Below, one piece after another: positions 1 to 7,071 of a DNA stretch of 64,000 nt; position 1 is the stretch's first letter, and the number at the start of each line of letters is the position of its first letter. Origin of the DNA: Acidimicrobiaceae bacterium (lineage in GTDB: Bacteria > Actinomycetota > Acidimicrobiia > Acidimicrobiales > MedAcidi-G1); the NCBI GenBank assembly GCA_002687745.1, contig NZBE01000003.1, positions 16,663 to 80,662 on the forward strand, given 5' to 3'. The position numbers and the translations under genes are program-made. The notes under the pieces are model-generated. The model did not search any database. It was not told the DNA's origin and was given only the letters and a program-made list of their open reading frames with translations.

Positions 1-731
1 GCAATGGTCGAGACCACACATGCCACCCAGAACCAGCCCAGCAGGCCGTTGTAGCCGTCGTCGATCGTGCCGTTCAGGACCGACACCATGCCGGTGGGCC
101 AGAGCAGCACCGCCAGCTCGAAAGGCCACGCCGCGCCTGTCCACCTGACCAGCTCAACGAGCGGCCCCCTGGCGAGGCCCGGCTGCACCAGATACCAGTG
201 GCCCAACAACATGGCGTCGCTCACCGCCCCGAGGAACACGGCGCCAACCAGCGTGCGGGCAACAGACAACAGCGCCGGATCCCCGGCGTTCACCCCGGCA
301 GCCACCAACGCGACGAGTCCCACGACAGGCGCCACCAGGTCCAGGACTGGCGGGAACTCGGGAACATCGGGGTCGAACCTGCGGGCCTTCTCACGGACAT
401 CCACGTCGATGCCGGTCATCGCCGCGACCCGGGTGCTGCGCTGTTCCTCGACCACCCGCTGACCCGCCACACCGGCGCGGCGCCGCAGGACCGACACGAC
501 AAGGGCGACGACCGTCGCCACGACCACCCCGGCGGTCGCCGCCTCCCTCACGGGAACCGTGTTGAACATGAGACCCACCACCAGCGAACCGGTCGCCATC
601 AGGCCGAAGGTGATCCGCATGGTCCAGCCGTAGCCGATACCCACCTCGCGACGCCGGCTGGTGACCCACAAAAGGAACAGGCCACCAACAGCCCACTGCA
701 GGAGAACCGTCGCCGGATCCAGGTCGATCAC
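1..731 (-). CDS. Polytopic membrane protein, partial (C-terminus beyond window)
   Basis: An uninterrupted minus-strand reading frame runs from a GTG at 731 off the left edge, giving at least 243 residues. I see about seven hydrophobic segments. The first is LLQWAVGGLFLLWV near the N-terminus. There is a charged cytoplasmic stretch around residues 80-115 (VVEEQRSTRVAAM, then VREKARRF). A motif GHWYLVQP lies between later membrane helices. The start lies 14 bases after the M24 peptidase stop, so the gene is probably the last visible member of the same operon. I do not recognise the family and assign no function. The frame is supported by strong third-position GC bias and by membrane-protein composition. 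The GTG start is the first available after the upstream stop and is moderately certain. Confidence 0.72.
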   Translation of the reverse strand, partial: MIDLDPATVLLQWAVGGLFLLWVTSRRREVGIGYGWTMRITFGLMATGSLVVGLMFNTVPVREAATAGVVVATVVALVVSVLRRRAGVAGQRVVEEQRSTRVAAMTGIDVDVREKARRFDPDVPEFPPVLDLVAPVVGLVALVAAGVNAGDPALLSVARTLVGAVFLGAVSDAMLLGHWYLVQPGLARGPLVELVRWTGAAWPFELAVLLWPTGMVSVLNGTIDDGYNGLLGWFWVACVVSTI

Positions 732-744
732 GTACGAAACCGGT

Positions 745-1851
745 TCAGCCGTCGACCACGGCGAGATTGTGGTCGGCCAGGTTCATGGCGTCGGGGCCGT
801 CGGCCGCAGCGACCACGATGTCCTCGAGGCGTGCACCCCACTCGCCGGGCACGTAGATGCCCGGCTCGACAGAGAACGCATGACCGGGCACCAGGGGAAG
901 GTCGTTGCCGACCACGATGTTGGGATGCTCGTGGGCCTCCACACCGATGCCGTGGCCGGTGCGGTGTATGAAGAACTCGCCATAGCCGCCGTGTTCGATC
1001 ACGTCGCGGGCCGCCGCGTCGACAACCTCACACGGGGTGCCCACCGTGGCAGCTGCCACACCCGCTGCATGTGAGGCGAACAGCACCTCATAGAGGTCAG
1101 CGAAACCCGGAGCCGGCTCGCCGACGTGCACACACCGGGTGATGTCGGAGCAGTAGCCGACACCGTCGGCGTCGGCCATCGTGCCGCCGAAGTCGAAGAG
1201 CACCGCCTCGCCAGGGCGGATCACCCGGTCGCCGGCCTCGTGGTGGGGGCTGGCAGCGTTGGGCCCGGAGGCCACGATGGCGAAGTTGACCCTGTGGTGG
1301 CCCTCCTCGACTATGCGCCGCCCGATCTGGGCCGACACCTCGGCCTCGGTTCGCCCCACCAACGGGATCTCCCCGGCCTGTATCTGGGCGGCAATCCGGT
1401 CAACCGCGGACCCGGCGGCACGCAGGGCCTCAACCTCGGAAGCGTCCTTCACCGAGCGGATGGGAGCCGTCACCTCCGACGCTCGGCTGAACCGGACGCC
1501 CGGCAACTCGGCCACCAGATCAACGAGAAAGCCGGCCCAGGTCTGGTCGCCCACGGCGACCGTGCCGGCAGCACCGATGAGGCCCGCCGCAAGGGCTATT
1601 GCATCATCGCCGTCCTTCCACGAAACGACGTCGAACACGCCGGGCCGCTCAACGACACGGGGTGCTTCAAGGAAGGGCACGATCAGGCTGGCATCACCGT
1701 CGCTCGGGACCACCAGCATCGTCAGGCGCTCCAGCGGCATCGCCTCGTAGCCGCAGAAGTACGGCAGGTCGGCACCCACCGAAAGGACCATCACGTCAAC
1801 GCCACGATCGGCCATCACGGCCCTGGCGCGGTTGAGACGGTCGGCGAACAC
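745..1851 (-). CDS. M24 family Xaa-Pro aminopeptidase-like metallopeptidase
   Basis: Cytoplasmic dinuclear-metal peptidase of the creatinase/prolidase fold that would cleave X-Pro dipeptides or N-terminal residues before proline. At 368 residues it has the usual length. The N-terminal creatinase domain covers about residues 1-130 and the pita-bread catalytic domain about 140-368. All five metal ligands of the family are visible: Asp220 (LFDFGG), Asp236 (CSDITR), His300 (RTGHGIG), Glu329 (SVEPGIY) and Glu343 (RLEDIV). It follows the lipB-lipA fusion by about 40 bases on the same strand and probably belongs to that transcript. Exact substrate is not predictable. Next to lipoate genes it may be a housekeeping peptidase that hitchhikes in the operon. 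Confidence 0.9.
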   Translation of the reverse strand: MFADRLNRARAVMADRGVDVMVLSVGADLPYFCGYEAMPLERLTMLVVPSDGDASLIVPFLEAPRVVERPGVFDVVSWKDGDDAIALAAGLIGAAGTVAVGDQTWAGFLVDLVAELPGVRFSRASEVTAPIRSVKDASEVEALRAAGSAVDRIAAQIQAGEIPLVGRTEAEVSAQIGRRIVEEGHHRVNFAIVASGPNAASPHHEAGDRVIRPGEAVLFDFGGTMADADGVGYCSDITRCVHVGEPAPGFADLYEVLFASHAAGVAAATVGTPCEVVDAAARDVIEHGGYGEFFIHRTGHGIGVEAHEHPNIVVGNDLPLVPGHAFSVEPGIYVPGEWGARLEDIVVAAADGPDAMNLADHNLAVVDG

Positions 1852-1892
1852 GGCGTCAGGCTAGGGCGTGAGGGGATTCCCGGTGGCCTGGG

Positions 1893-3524
1893 CTAGCGCC
1901 GGACCAGCTCAACGGGCACAGCCCCCGCAGCATCGGCGGCCTGACGTGCGTGGTAGCTGGACCTCGTGAGCGGACCGGCCTCGACGTGGGTGACACCGAC
2001 GGCCCGACCTACCTCGGCCCAGCGCTCGAACTGAGCCGGCTCCACCCAGCGCTCCACCGGCAGGTGGTTGGTAGTAGGACGCAGGTACTGGCCGATCGTG
2101 ACGATACTGCAGCCCACCGCCGCCAGATCGGCAAGACAGCAGTCGACCTCGGCGTCGGTCTCGCCCAGCCCCACCATGATCGACGACTTGGTCGTCAGGC
2201 CAGCCGCACGGGCACGGGCCAGCACCGAGAGGCTCCGGGCGTAGCCTGCAGACGGCCGCACCCGGCGCTGAAGACGGGCCACCGTCTCGATGTTGTGGTT
2301 CAACACGTCGGGCACCGCATCAAAGATCGTGGCCAGGGCATCGGGGTCACCCTTGCAGTCGGGAATCAGCACCTCTACGGCCGTTCCCGGGTTGGCCTCC
2401 CTGACAGCGGCGATCGTGGCCGCAAAGGCCGACGCCCCACCATCGGGGAGGTCATCGCGCGCAACGGCCGTCACCACGGCGTGCGCAAGCCCCATGTCGG
2501 CCACCGCAGCCGCCACCCGCCTCGGCTCGGACACGTCGAGATCGCCGGGCCGACGGGTGTCGACCAGGCAGAACCCACACGCCCTGGTACAGCGCTCGCC
2601 GTTGATCATGAACGTGGCCGTGCCGTCGTTCCAGCAGTCGAAGATGTTGGGACAGCCGGCCTCCTCGCACACGGTGACCAGCTGCTGCCCACGCATCAGG
2701 CCCCTGAGGCGTCGGTACTCCGGGCCGGTGTCGAGCGGCACCCGCATCCACTGTGGCTTACGCCCGACCGGTGGACGCTCCCCCGGCCCCTCCCCCCGGC
2801 TGAACGCACTCAGGTCACCGATGCCGGAGCGCCACGCCACATCGGCGCGCTCGACGGGACCCCTCGCCCACTGCGCCGCAGCCCGTCCGGCAATCAGGTC
2901 CACAACCTCGGCCATCGTGGCCTCGATCCCCTCGGCAGCCAGGGAGGTGACACCGAGGCCGGTGATTCCACACGGGACCATGCGGTCAAAGAACGAGAGG
3001 TCCGGGTCCACGTTCAGGGCGAAACCGTGCATCGTGCGCGCACGCGTCAACTTGACGCCGATTGCCGCCACCTTGCGCGGGTCTGCCCCCTCGGGGTCCA
3101 CCCACACGCCCGGGTAGGGCTCGAGCCGGCCCACGTCGGCAAGGCCCAGATCGCGACACACCCCGATGAGCAGGTCCTCGACCGAGCGCACATAGGCCAC
3201 CGTGTCGGCCATGCCCCCACCACGCTTTCCCGGAAGGTGCAGGAGCGGGTAGCCCACAATCTGGCCCGGACCGTGGAACGTGATGTCACCCCCACGGTCA
3301 GCCACCTCAAGGTCGGCCCCTACCTCCTCAGGCGGCGCCAGGAGGTTCTGGGTGGTGGCCCTCACCCCCAGGGTGTAGACGGCGTGGTGCTCCAGGAGCA
3401 GCAGGTGGTCGTCGACGCCATGCTCATGGACGCCCCGCTGCAGGGCCAGCGCATCGCGGTAACGCACCCTCCCCAGCCAGCGGACGCGAAACGGCCGGGC
3501 GGCCAGAGGTGCAACGCTGCTCAG
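1893..3524 (-). CDS. lipBA: Fused octanoyltransferase (LipB) - lipoyl synthase (LipA)
   Basis: One continuous reading frame encodes both enzymes of de novo lipoylation. Residues are numbered from the in-frame GTG at 3617, which overlaps the E2 gene by about 97 bases. LipB spans about 40-250, with the HGPGQIVGYP motif, Lys182 (RKVAAIG) and the acyl-thioester Cys216 (VPCGI). LipA spans about 286-574, with auxiliary-cluster cysteines 317, 322 and 328, the radical-SAM triad 343, 347 and 350 (CTRACGFC) and the C-terminal RSSYH serine motif. A short linker (about 250-285) joins them without a stop. No ATG, GTG or TTG lies between GTG 3617 and GTG 3467, and 3467 would cut into the fold. I therefore favour a CTG at 3524, which overlaps the E2 stop as CTGA and has GGGAG eight bases upstream. 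LipB and LipA are separate adjacent genes in M. tuberculosis and separate proteins in E. coli. Confidence 0.93.
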   Translation of the reverse strand: MSSVAPLAARPFRVRWLGRVRYRDALALQRGVHEHGVDDHLLLLEHHAVYTLGVRATTQNLLAPPEEVGADLEVADRGGDITFHGPGQIVGYPLLHLPGKRGGGMADTVAYVRSVEDLLIGVCRDLGLADVGRLEPYPGVWVDPEGADPRKVAAIGVKLTRARTMHGFALNVDPDLSFFDRMVPCGITGLGVTSLAAEGIEATMAEVVDLIAGRAAAQWARGPVERADVAWRSGIGDLSAFSRGEGPGERPPVGRKPQWMRVPLDTGPEYRRLRGLMRGQQLVTVCEEAGCPNIFDCWNDGTATFMINGERCTRACGFCLVDTRRPGDLDVSEPRRVAAAVADMGLAHAVVTAVARDDLPDGGASAFAATIAAVREANPGTAVEVLIPDCKGDPDALATIFDAVPDVLNHNIETVARLQRRVRPSAGYARSLSVLARARAAGLTTKSSIMVGLGETDAEVDCCLADLAAVGCSIVTIGQYLRPTTNHLPVERWVEPAQFERWAEVGRAVGVTHVEAGPLTRSSYHARQAADAAGAVPVELVRR

Positions 3525-4726
3525 AACTCGGACTCCCAGTCGTGGGTCTCGATGACCTCGCGCAACCTCGCCAGGAAGGCCGCCGCATAGGCACCGTCGA
3601 ACGCCCGGTGGTCCCACGCCAGGGCCAGCACACCCACCGAATGGACCACCACCGACTCGACACCGGCGCCGTCGACAACCACAACCGGTTTGCGGCTGAT
3701 GCCGTCGGTCGACAAGATCGCCACCTGGGGCTGGTTGATGATGGGGAACTGGAACATCGTGCCGTACTGGCCCGGGTTCGTGATGGTGAACGTTCCACCG
3801 GCCAGGTCGTCGGGAACGAGCTTCTTCGAACGTGCACGGCCGGCCATGTCCACAATCGCCCGAGCAACCTCGGTCAGTGACATGTCTTCGACACCGCGGA
3901 CGACCGGAGCGAGGAGGCCCTCGAAGTCCAGGTCGACGGCAACCGCCAGGTTGACATCGCCGTGCACGATCAGCTCACCGTCACCCACGCTGGCATTGAT
4001 CCGTGGGAAGTCCGCCAACGCCTCAACGAGCGCCCGGACGATGAACGGCAGGTAGGTGAGGCTCGACCCCTCGGCCTCCTTCCAGGCCGCCCGGTGCGCC
4101 TGCCTGACAACCTCGACACCCTCGAAGTCGACCTCCATTGCGGTGAGCACGTGCGGCGATGTTGACTTGGAGGACACCATGTGGCGACCGGTGCTCTGGC
4201 GGATGGCGTTGAACGGCTCAGCCCGACCGGGGTTGTCGCGAAGGAAGTTCTCGACGTCGGCCCGGGTGATGCGGCCACCCACGCCGGTTCCCGTGACCCG
4301 GGCCGGGTCGACACCGTTGTCGGCCAGAAGGGAACGAACCACCGGCGACAAGAGGCGTGACGATCCGCCGGTAGGGGCCACCGGCGCCGTCGGAGCGGCC
4401 GGCTCATGCCGAGGCGACGGATCAACCTTCGGCGCCGGCGTAGAAGCAACGGTCGCCGTCACAGCCGGTGCCGCCGGAGCAGCAGCACCCTCGTCGACCT
4501 CGAACCTGGCCAGCAGGCCACCCACCTGGACAACCACGCCCTCGTTGGCGACGATCTCGACCAGCACCCCGGCCACCGGCGACGGAACCTCGGAATCGAC
4601 CTTGTCGGTCGAAACCTCGTAGAGCGGCTCGTCGAGCGCCACGTGGTCGCCAACCCGCTTGAACCACTGCGTGATCGTGCCCTCGGTGATCGCCTCTCCG
4701 AGCTGGGGAAGGAACACATCGGCCAT
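3521..4726 (-). CDS. Dihydrolipoamide acyltransferase (E2 of 2-oxoacid dehydrogenase complex)
   Basis: Core acyltransferase of a pyruvate or 2-oxoglutarate dehydrogenase complex, acting in the cytoplasm. Domains in order are one lipoyl domain (about 1-76, lipoyl Lys42 in STDKVDSE), an Ala/Pro-rich linker (80-120), a peripheral subunit-binding domain (about 122-163, GVGGRITRADV) and the catalytic domain with DHRAFDG near residue 372. At 401 residues with a single lipoyl domain it is short for actinobacterial DlaT, which usually has two or three lipoyl domains. It starts 12 bases after lpdA and overlaps the LipB-LipA gene that lipoylates it. The layout matches the dlaT-lipB-lipA neighbourhood of M. 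tuberculosis. Whether it serves pyruvate, 2-oxoglutarate or branched-chain oxoacids cannot be decided from sequence. Confidence 0.9.
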   Translation of the reverse strand: MADVFLPQLGEAITEGTITQWFKRVGDHVALDEPLYEVSTDKVDSEVPSPVAGVLVEIVANEGVVVQVGGLLARFEVDEGAAAPAAPAVTATVASTPAPKVDPSPRHEPAAPTAPVAPTGGSSRLLSPVVRSLLADNGVDPARVTGTGVGGRITRADVENFLRDNPGRAEPFNAIRQSTGRHMVSSKSTSPHVLTAMEVDFEGVEVVRQAHRAAWKEAEGSSLTYLPFIVRALVEALADFPRINASVGDGELIVHGDVNLAVAVDLDFEGLLAPVVRGVEDMSLTEVARAIVDMAGRARSKKLVPDDLAGGTFTITNPGQYGTMFQFPIINQPQVAILSTDGISRKPVVVVDGAGVESVVVHSVGVLALAWDHRAFDGAYAAAFLARLREVIETHDWESEF

Positions 4727-4738
4727 CAGGACTCCACC

Positions 4739-6148
4739 TCAGCCGTGCAGGGAACGGCCGGTCAGCGAGAGCACCGTCTCGCCGAACAGTTCGCTCAGGG
4801 TCGGATGGGGCTGGATGTGGGCCGCCACGTCATCGACGGTGGCCTCCCAGTTCACGGCCAGGTACCCCTGGCCGAGCTGTTCGGTCACCCACGGGCCCAC
4901 CATGTGCACGCCCAGGATGCGACCGGCACGACCATCAAGACCGGCCTCGGCGACCACCTTCACAAGTCCGTCCGTTTCGCCCACGATCATCGCCCTGCCG
5001 TTGCCGACGAACCGGTGCGACGAAACCACCACGTCGTAGCCGGCCTCCCTCGCCGCCACCTCGGTCAGGCCGGCGAACGCCACCTCGGGGTGGGTGTAGA
5101 TGCACCACGGAACGGTCGCCGCATCCAGCGGCAGGGGCGACTCGCCGAGGAGGTCCCTCACGACGAACATGCCCTCGGCGAACGCCACGTGTGCCAACTG
5201 AGGTGTTGCCACGACATCGCCCACGGCGTACACACCGGGCTCCCCCGTGAGCAGGCGGTCATTGACAGATATGAAGCCCCGCTCGTCGACCTCGACCCGG
5301 GTACCCACCAGACCAGCCGCATCGCCACGCGGGCTGCGCCCAACGGCCATGACCACGAGGTCCACCTCGACCTGGTCATCACCAAACCGGACCACTGTCG
5401 AACCACCGGACGGTTCATGCCCTGAAACCGACACACCCGTGTGCACGCTGATGCCACGGCGGCGGAACGAACGACGCACGGCCTTGGCAACGTCGGCGTC
5501 GCAGCCCACCAGGATCTCGGGCAGGGCCTCGAGCACGGTGACCTCGGACCCCAGATCGGAGAGCATCGACGCGAACTCGCAACCGATCACCCCACCGCCG
5601 ACGACCACCACCCGGGCGGGCACCTCGGTGATCGACAACAGCTCGTCGCTCGTGACAACCAGATCACCATCGACCTCGAACCCGGCAATCGACCTTGGCG
5701 ACGACCCCGTTGCCAGCACCACGTGACCCGCCTGCAGTGTGGAGGTGCCCACCTGGTCGCTGCCCTCACCGTGCTCAACGGTGACCGTATGGTCCGGACC
5801 CAGGCGACCCGTGCCGTCATAGACCGTGACGCCACGACCCGACAGCAGCGAACCGAGACCCTTGAACAGGTTGTCGATGACACCCCGCTTGCGCTCCTGG
5901 CTGACCGCCAGATCAACGGTGGGTTCAGCGCCACCCGCATCGACACCGAACTCCGAAGCCCCCTTCACCGCCCGCAGAACCGAAGCCGTCTCAAGCAGTT
6001 CCTTGGCTGGAATGCAACCGACGTGCAGGCAGGTACCACCGATCAGGTTTTCCTCGACGAGGCCCACGTCGAGGCCGGCCGAAGCGCCGTAGAGGGCAGC
6101 CGCATAGCCGGCAGGCCCCCCACCGATGACAACCAGGTCGTGACGCAT
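4739..6148 (-). CDS. lpdA: Dihydrolipoamide dehydrogenase (E3)
   Basis: FAD-dependent E3 that reoxidises dihydrolipoamide on the E2 with NAD+. The chosen ATG at 6148 begins MRHDLVVIGGG, so the FAD-binding GxGxxG lies at the N-terminus; a longer frame to 6202 adds an implausible extension. The redox-active disulfide is Cys40-Cys45 (GGTCLHVGC). A second Rossmann motif (VVVGGGVIGCE) binds NAD, and the C-terminal interface carries the His-Glu pair in HPTLSELFGE. Length is 469 residues, typical of the family. The start overlaps the stop of a small upstream membrane ORF as TGATG, and no good ribosome-binding site is visible, so translational coupling is likely. First recognisable enzyme of the lipoate operon. 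Confidence 0.93.
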   Translation of the reverse strand: MRHDLVVIGGGPAGYAAALYGASAGLDVGLVEENLIGGTCLHVGCIPAKELLETASVLRAVKGASEFGVDAGGAEPTVDLAVSQERKRGVIDNLFKGLGSLLSGRGVTVYDGTGRLGPDHTVTVEHGEGSDQVGTSTLQAGHVVLATGSSPRSIAGFEVDGDLVVTSDELLSITEVPARVVVVGGGVIGCEFASMLSDLGSEVTVLEALPEILVGCDADVAKAVRRSFRRRGISVHTGVSVSGHEPSGGSTVVRFGDDQVEVDLVVMAVGRSPRGDAAGLVGTRVEVDERGFISVNDRLLTGEPGVYAVGDVVATPQLAHVAFAEGMFVVRDLLGESPLPLDAATVPWCIYTHPEVAFAGLTEVAAREAGYDVVVSSHRFVGNGRAMIVGETDGLVKVVAEAGLDGRAGRILGVHMVGPWVTEQLGQGYLAVNWEATVDDVAAHIQPHPTLSELFGETVLSLTGRSLHG

Positions 6149-6237
6149 CACACCGACACTAGAACCTGGACGGCGAACGCCATCAGCAGCGCCATGCCAC
6201 ACAACAGGGCAGCCAGGATCAACAGGCGTGTGCTCAC
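6148..6237 (-). CDS. Putative 29-residue single-span membrane peptide upstream of lpdA
   Basis: From GTG 6237 the minus strand reads 29 codons, starting VSTRLLILAALLCGMALL, and stops with TGA that overlaps the lpdA ATG by one base (TGATG). The product would be almost entirely one hydrophobic helix with a positively charged N-terminus. Support is the coupling geometry and the lack of a separate ribosome-binding site for lpdA. Against it are the very short length and a weak ribosome-binding site of its own. It could be a real small membrane protein or just a translated leader that feeds ribosomes into lpdA. Function unknown. Confidence 0.38.
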   Translation of the reverse strand: MSTRLLILAALLCGMALLMAFAVQVLVSV

Positions 6238-6269
6238 CCGGTTGACGGTAACGGGCCTATGGTCGTGGC

Positions 6270-6800
6270 GTGCGCCGAATGCCCTATCTGCCTGCCACCC
6301 TCATCGGCGTCGCCCTGCTCGCCGCCGCCTGCGCAGGCGACATCCAGACAGCGGCACCGACAGCCAGCACCTCACCGGTCACCACCTCACCCACCGGCAA
6401 CCCGGCGATCCTCGACTGGGAAGCCACACTCATCGGAGGCGGCACCATCAACGGCGCCGACCTGGCCGGACACGACACCCTCTTCTGGTTCTGGGCCCCC
6501 ACCTGACCCATCTGCAAGGCCGAAGCCCCGACGGTCGTCGAGGTCGCAGCAGAAGCGGACTTCACCCTCATAGGCGTGGCAGGCCTGGCCCCCGACGAAG
6601 ACGGCCTGGCCACCGTCGAGGAATGGGGCATCGGCTCATTCCCCAACATCTCCGACCGCGGTCCCATCTGGGGAGCCTTCGGAGTATTCGGCCAGCCGGC
6701 CGCCATCGTGGTAACAGCCGACGGGAACGTGCTCGGTCACATGGGGGCGCTCGACAAGGCCGGCTTCCAGGACCTAGTTGACCGGGCCCGCGCTGCCTGA
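6270..6800 (+). CDS. Thioredoxin/DsbE-like lipoprotein, candidate selenoprotein (in-frame TGA at 6504-6506)
   Basis: Reading through one TGA gives a 176-residue extracytoplasmic thioredoxin-fold protein. The N-terminus is a lipoprotein signal (hydrophobic stretch then LAAAC, Cys21), followed by a Thr/Ser/Pro-rich linker and a redoxin domain resembling mycobacterial DsbE/Mpt53. The active site reads FWFWAPT-(TGA)-PIC-KAEAP, so TGA codon 79 occupies the first cysteine of the CxxC motif and Cys82 is the second. The frame continues intact for 97 more residues with the conserved core (a FGVFGQPAAIVV cis-Pro loop) to a normal stop at 6800. A hairpin with a GG-containing loop lies 26 bases after the TGA. 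Conventional calling would split it into a 78-residue stub and a 74-residue fragment. Selenocysteine is the best explanation; a nonsense mutation or sequencing error is the alternative. Confidence 0.8.
6527..6543 (+). promoter_or_regulatory. Candidate bacterial SECIS hairpin in the thioredoxin-like gene
   Basis: Within the coding sequence just after the in-frame TGA (6504-6506), CGAC (6529-6532) pairs with GTCG (6537-6540) around a GGTC loop (6533-6536). Two more G-C pairs extend it past a bulged A at 6541. The loop begins 26 bases after the TGA and starts with GG. This fits the published bacterial SECIS description of a short upper stem, a small loop with G in its first two positions, and about 16-37 bases of spacing. 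The GGUC loop also resembles that of E. coli fdhF. The stem is short, so this is a candidate only. Confidence 0.5.
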
Positions 6801-6954
6801 CCCCCTGCTGACTGCGTTTCAACCGCTGCGTGGCCACCCACGGCTCTGGGCGTCGCCGGGCTCCGCTCGCTCGCTGGATGCTCGCTCGTCGAAACCCGAC
6901 ACCGCCCTCTCCACACCAGCCAGGAGCAGAGAAGCCGACAGAGACCCCCACACA

Positions 6955-7003
6955 CTCCCAACCAACTGGCAGACAGCCGGACTGCCTCGCTGTTGGCTGG
7001 GAG
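6955..7003 (+). promoter_or_regulatory. Long nested hairpin in the leuCD leader
   Basis: CTCCCAACCAAC (6955-6966) pairs with GTTGGCTGGGAG (6992-7003) over 12 positions with one mismatch. Inside it GGCAG (6968-6972) pairs with CTGCC (6982-6986). It lies about 70 bases before the leuC start and has no U-tract, so it is not a standard terminator. I found no leucine-rich leader peptide here, unlike leuA. It may be an RNA element controlling leuCD or a binding site; the role is unknown. Nothing else recognisable lies in 6801-6954. Confidence 0.4.
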
Positions 7004-7071
7004 GAGGCCGGTGCTGCGGCGGGGGATGAGAGCCGTAGCCTGTCGGGGCGATCGGCAACGGGAGAGCAGGA

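Noticed and set aside
1950..3590. Plus-strand open frame of about 546 codons opposite the lipB-lipA fusion
   Set aside because: Antisense shadow with His/Arg/Pro-rich low-complexity product; the minus strand has clear enzyme motifs.
5441..6781. Plus-strand open frame of 446 codons crossing lpdA and the thioredoxin-like gene
   Set aside because: Runs antisense to lpdA and out of frame with the redoxin domain; arginine-rich and without recognisable features.
6576..6800. The C-terminal part of the thioredoxin-like gene as an independent 74-residue protein
   Set aside because: It lacks the signal peptide and half of the fold, and its apparent GTG start is a codon in the middle of the redoxin domain; the TGA read-through frame explains both pieces.
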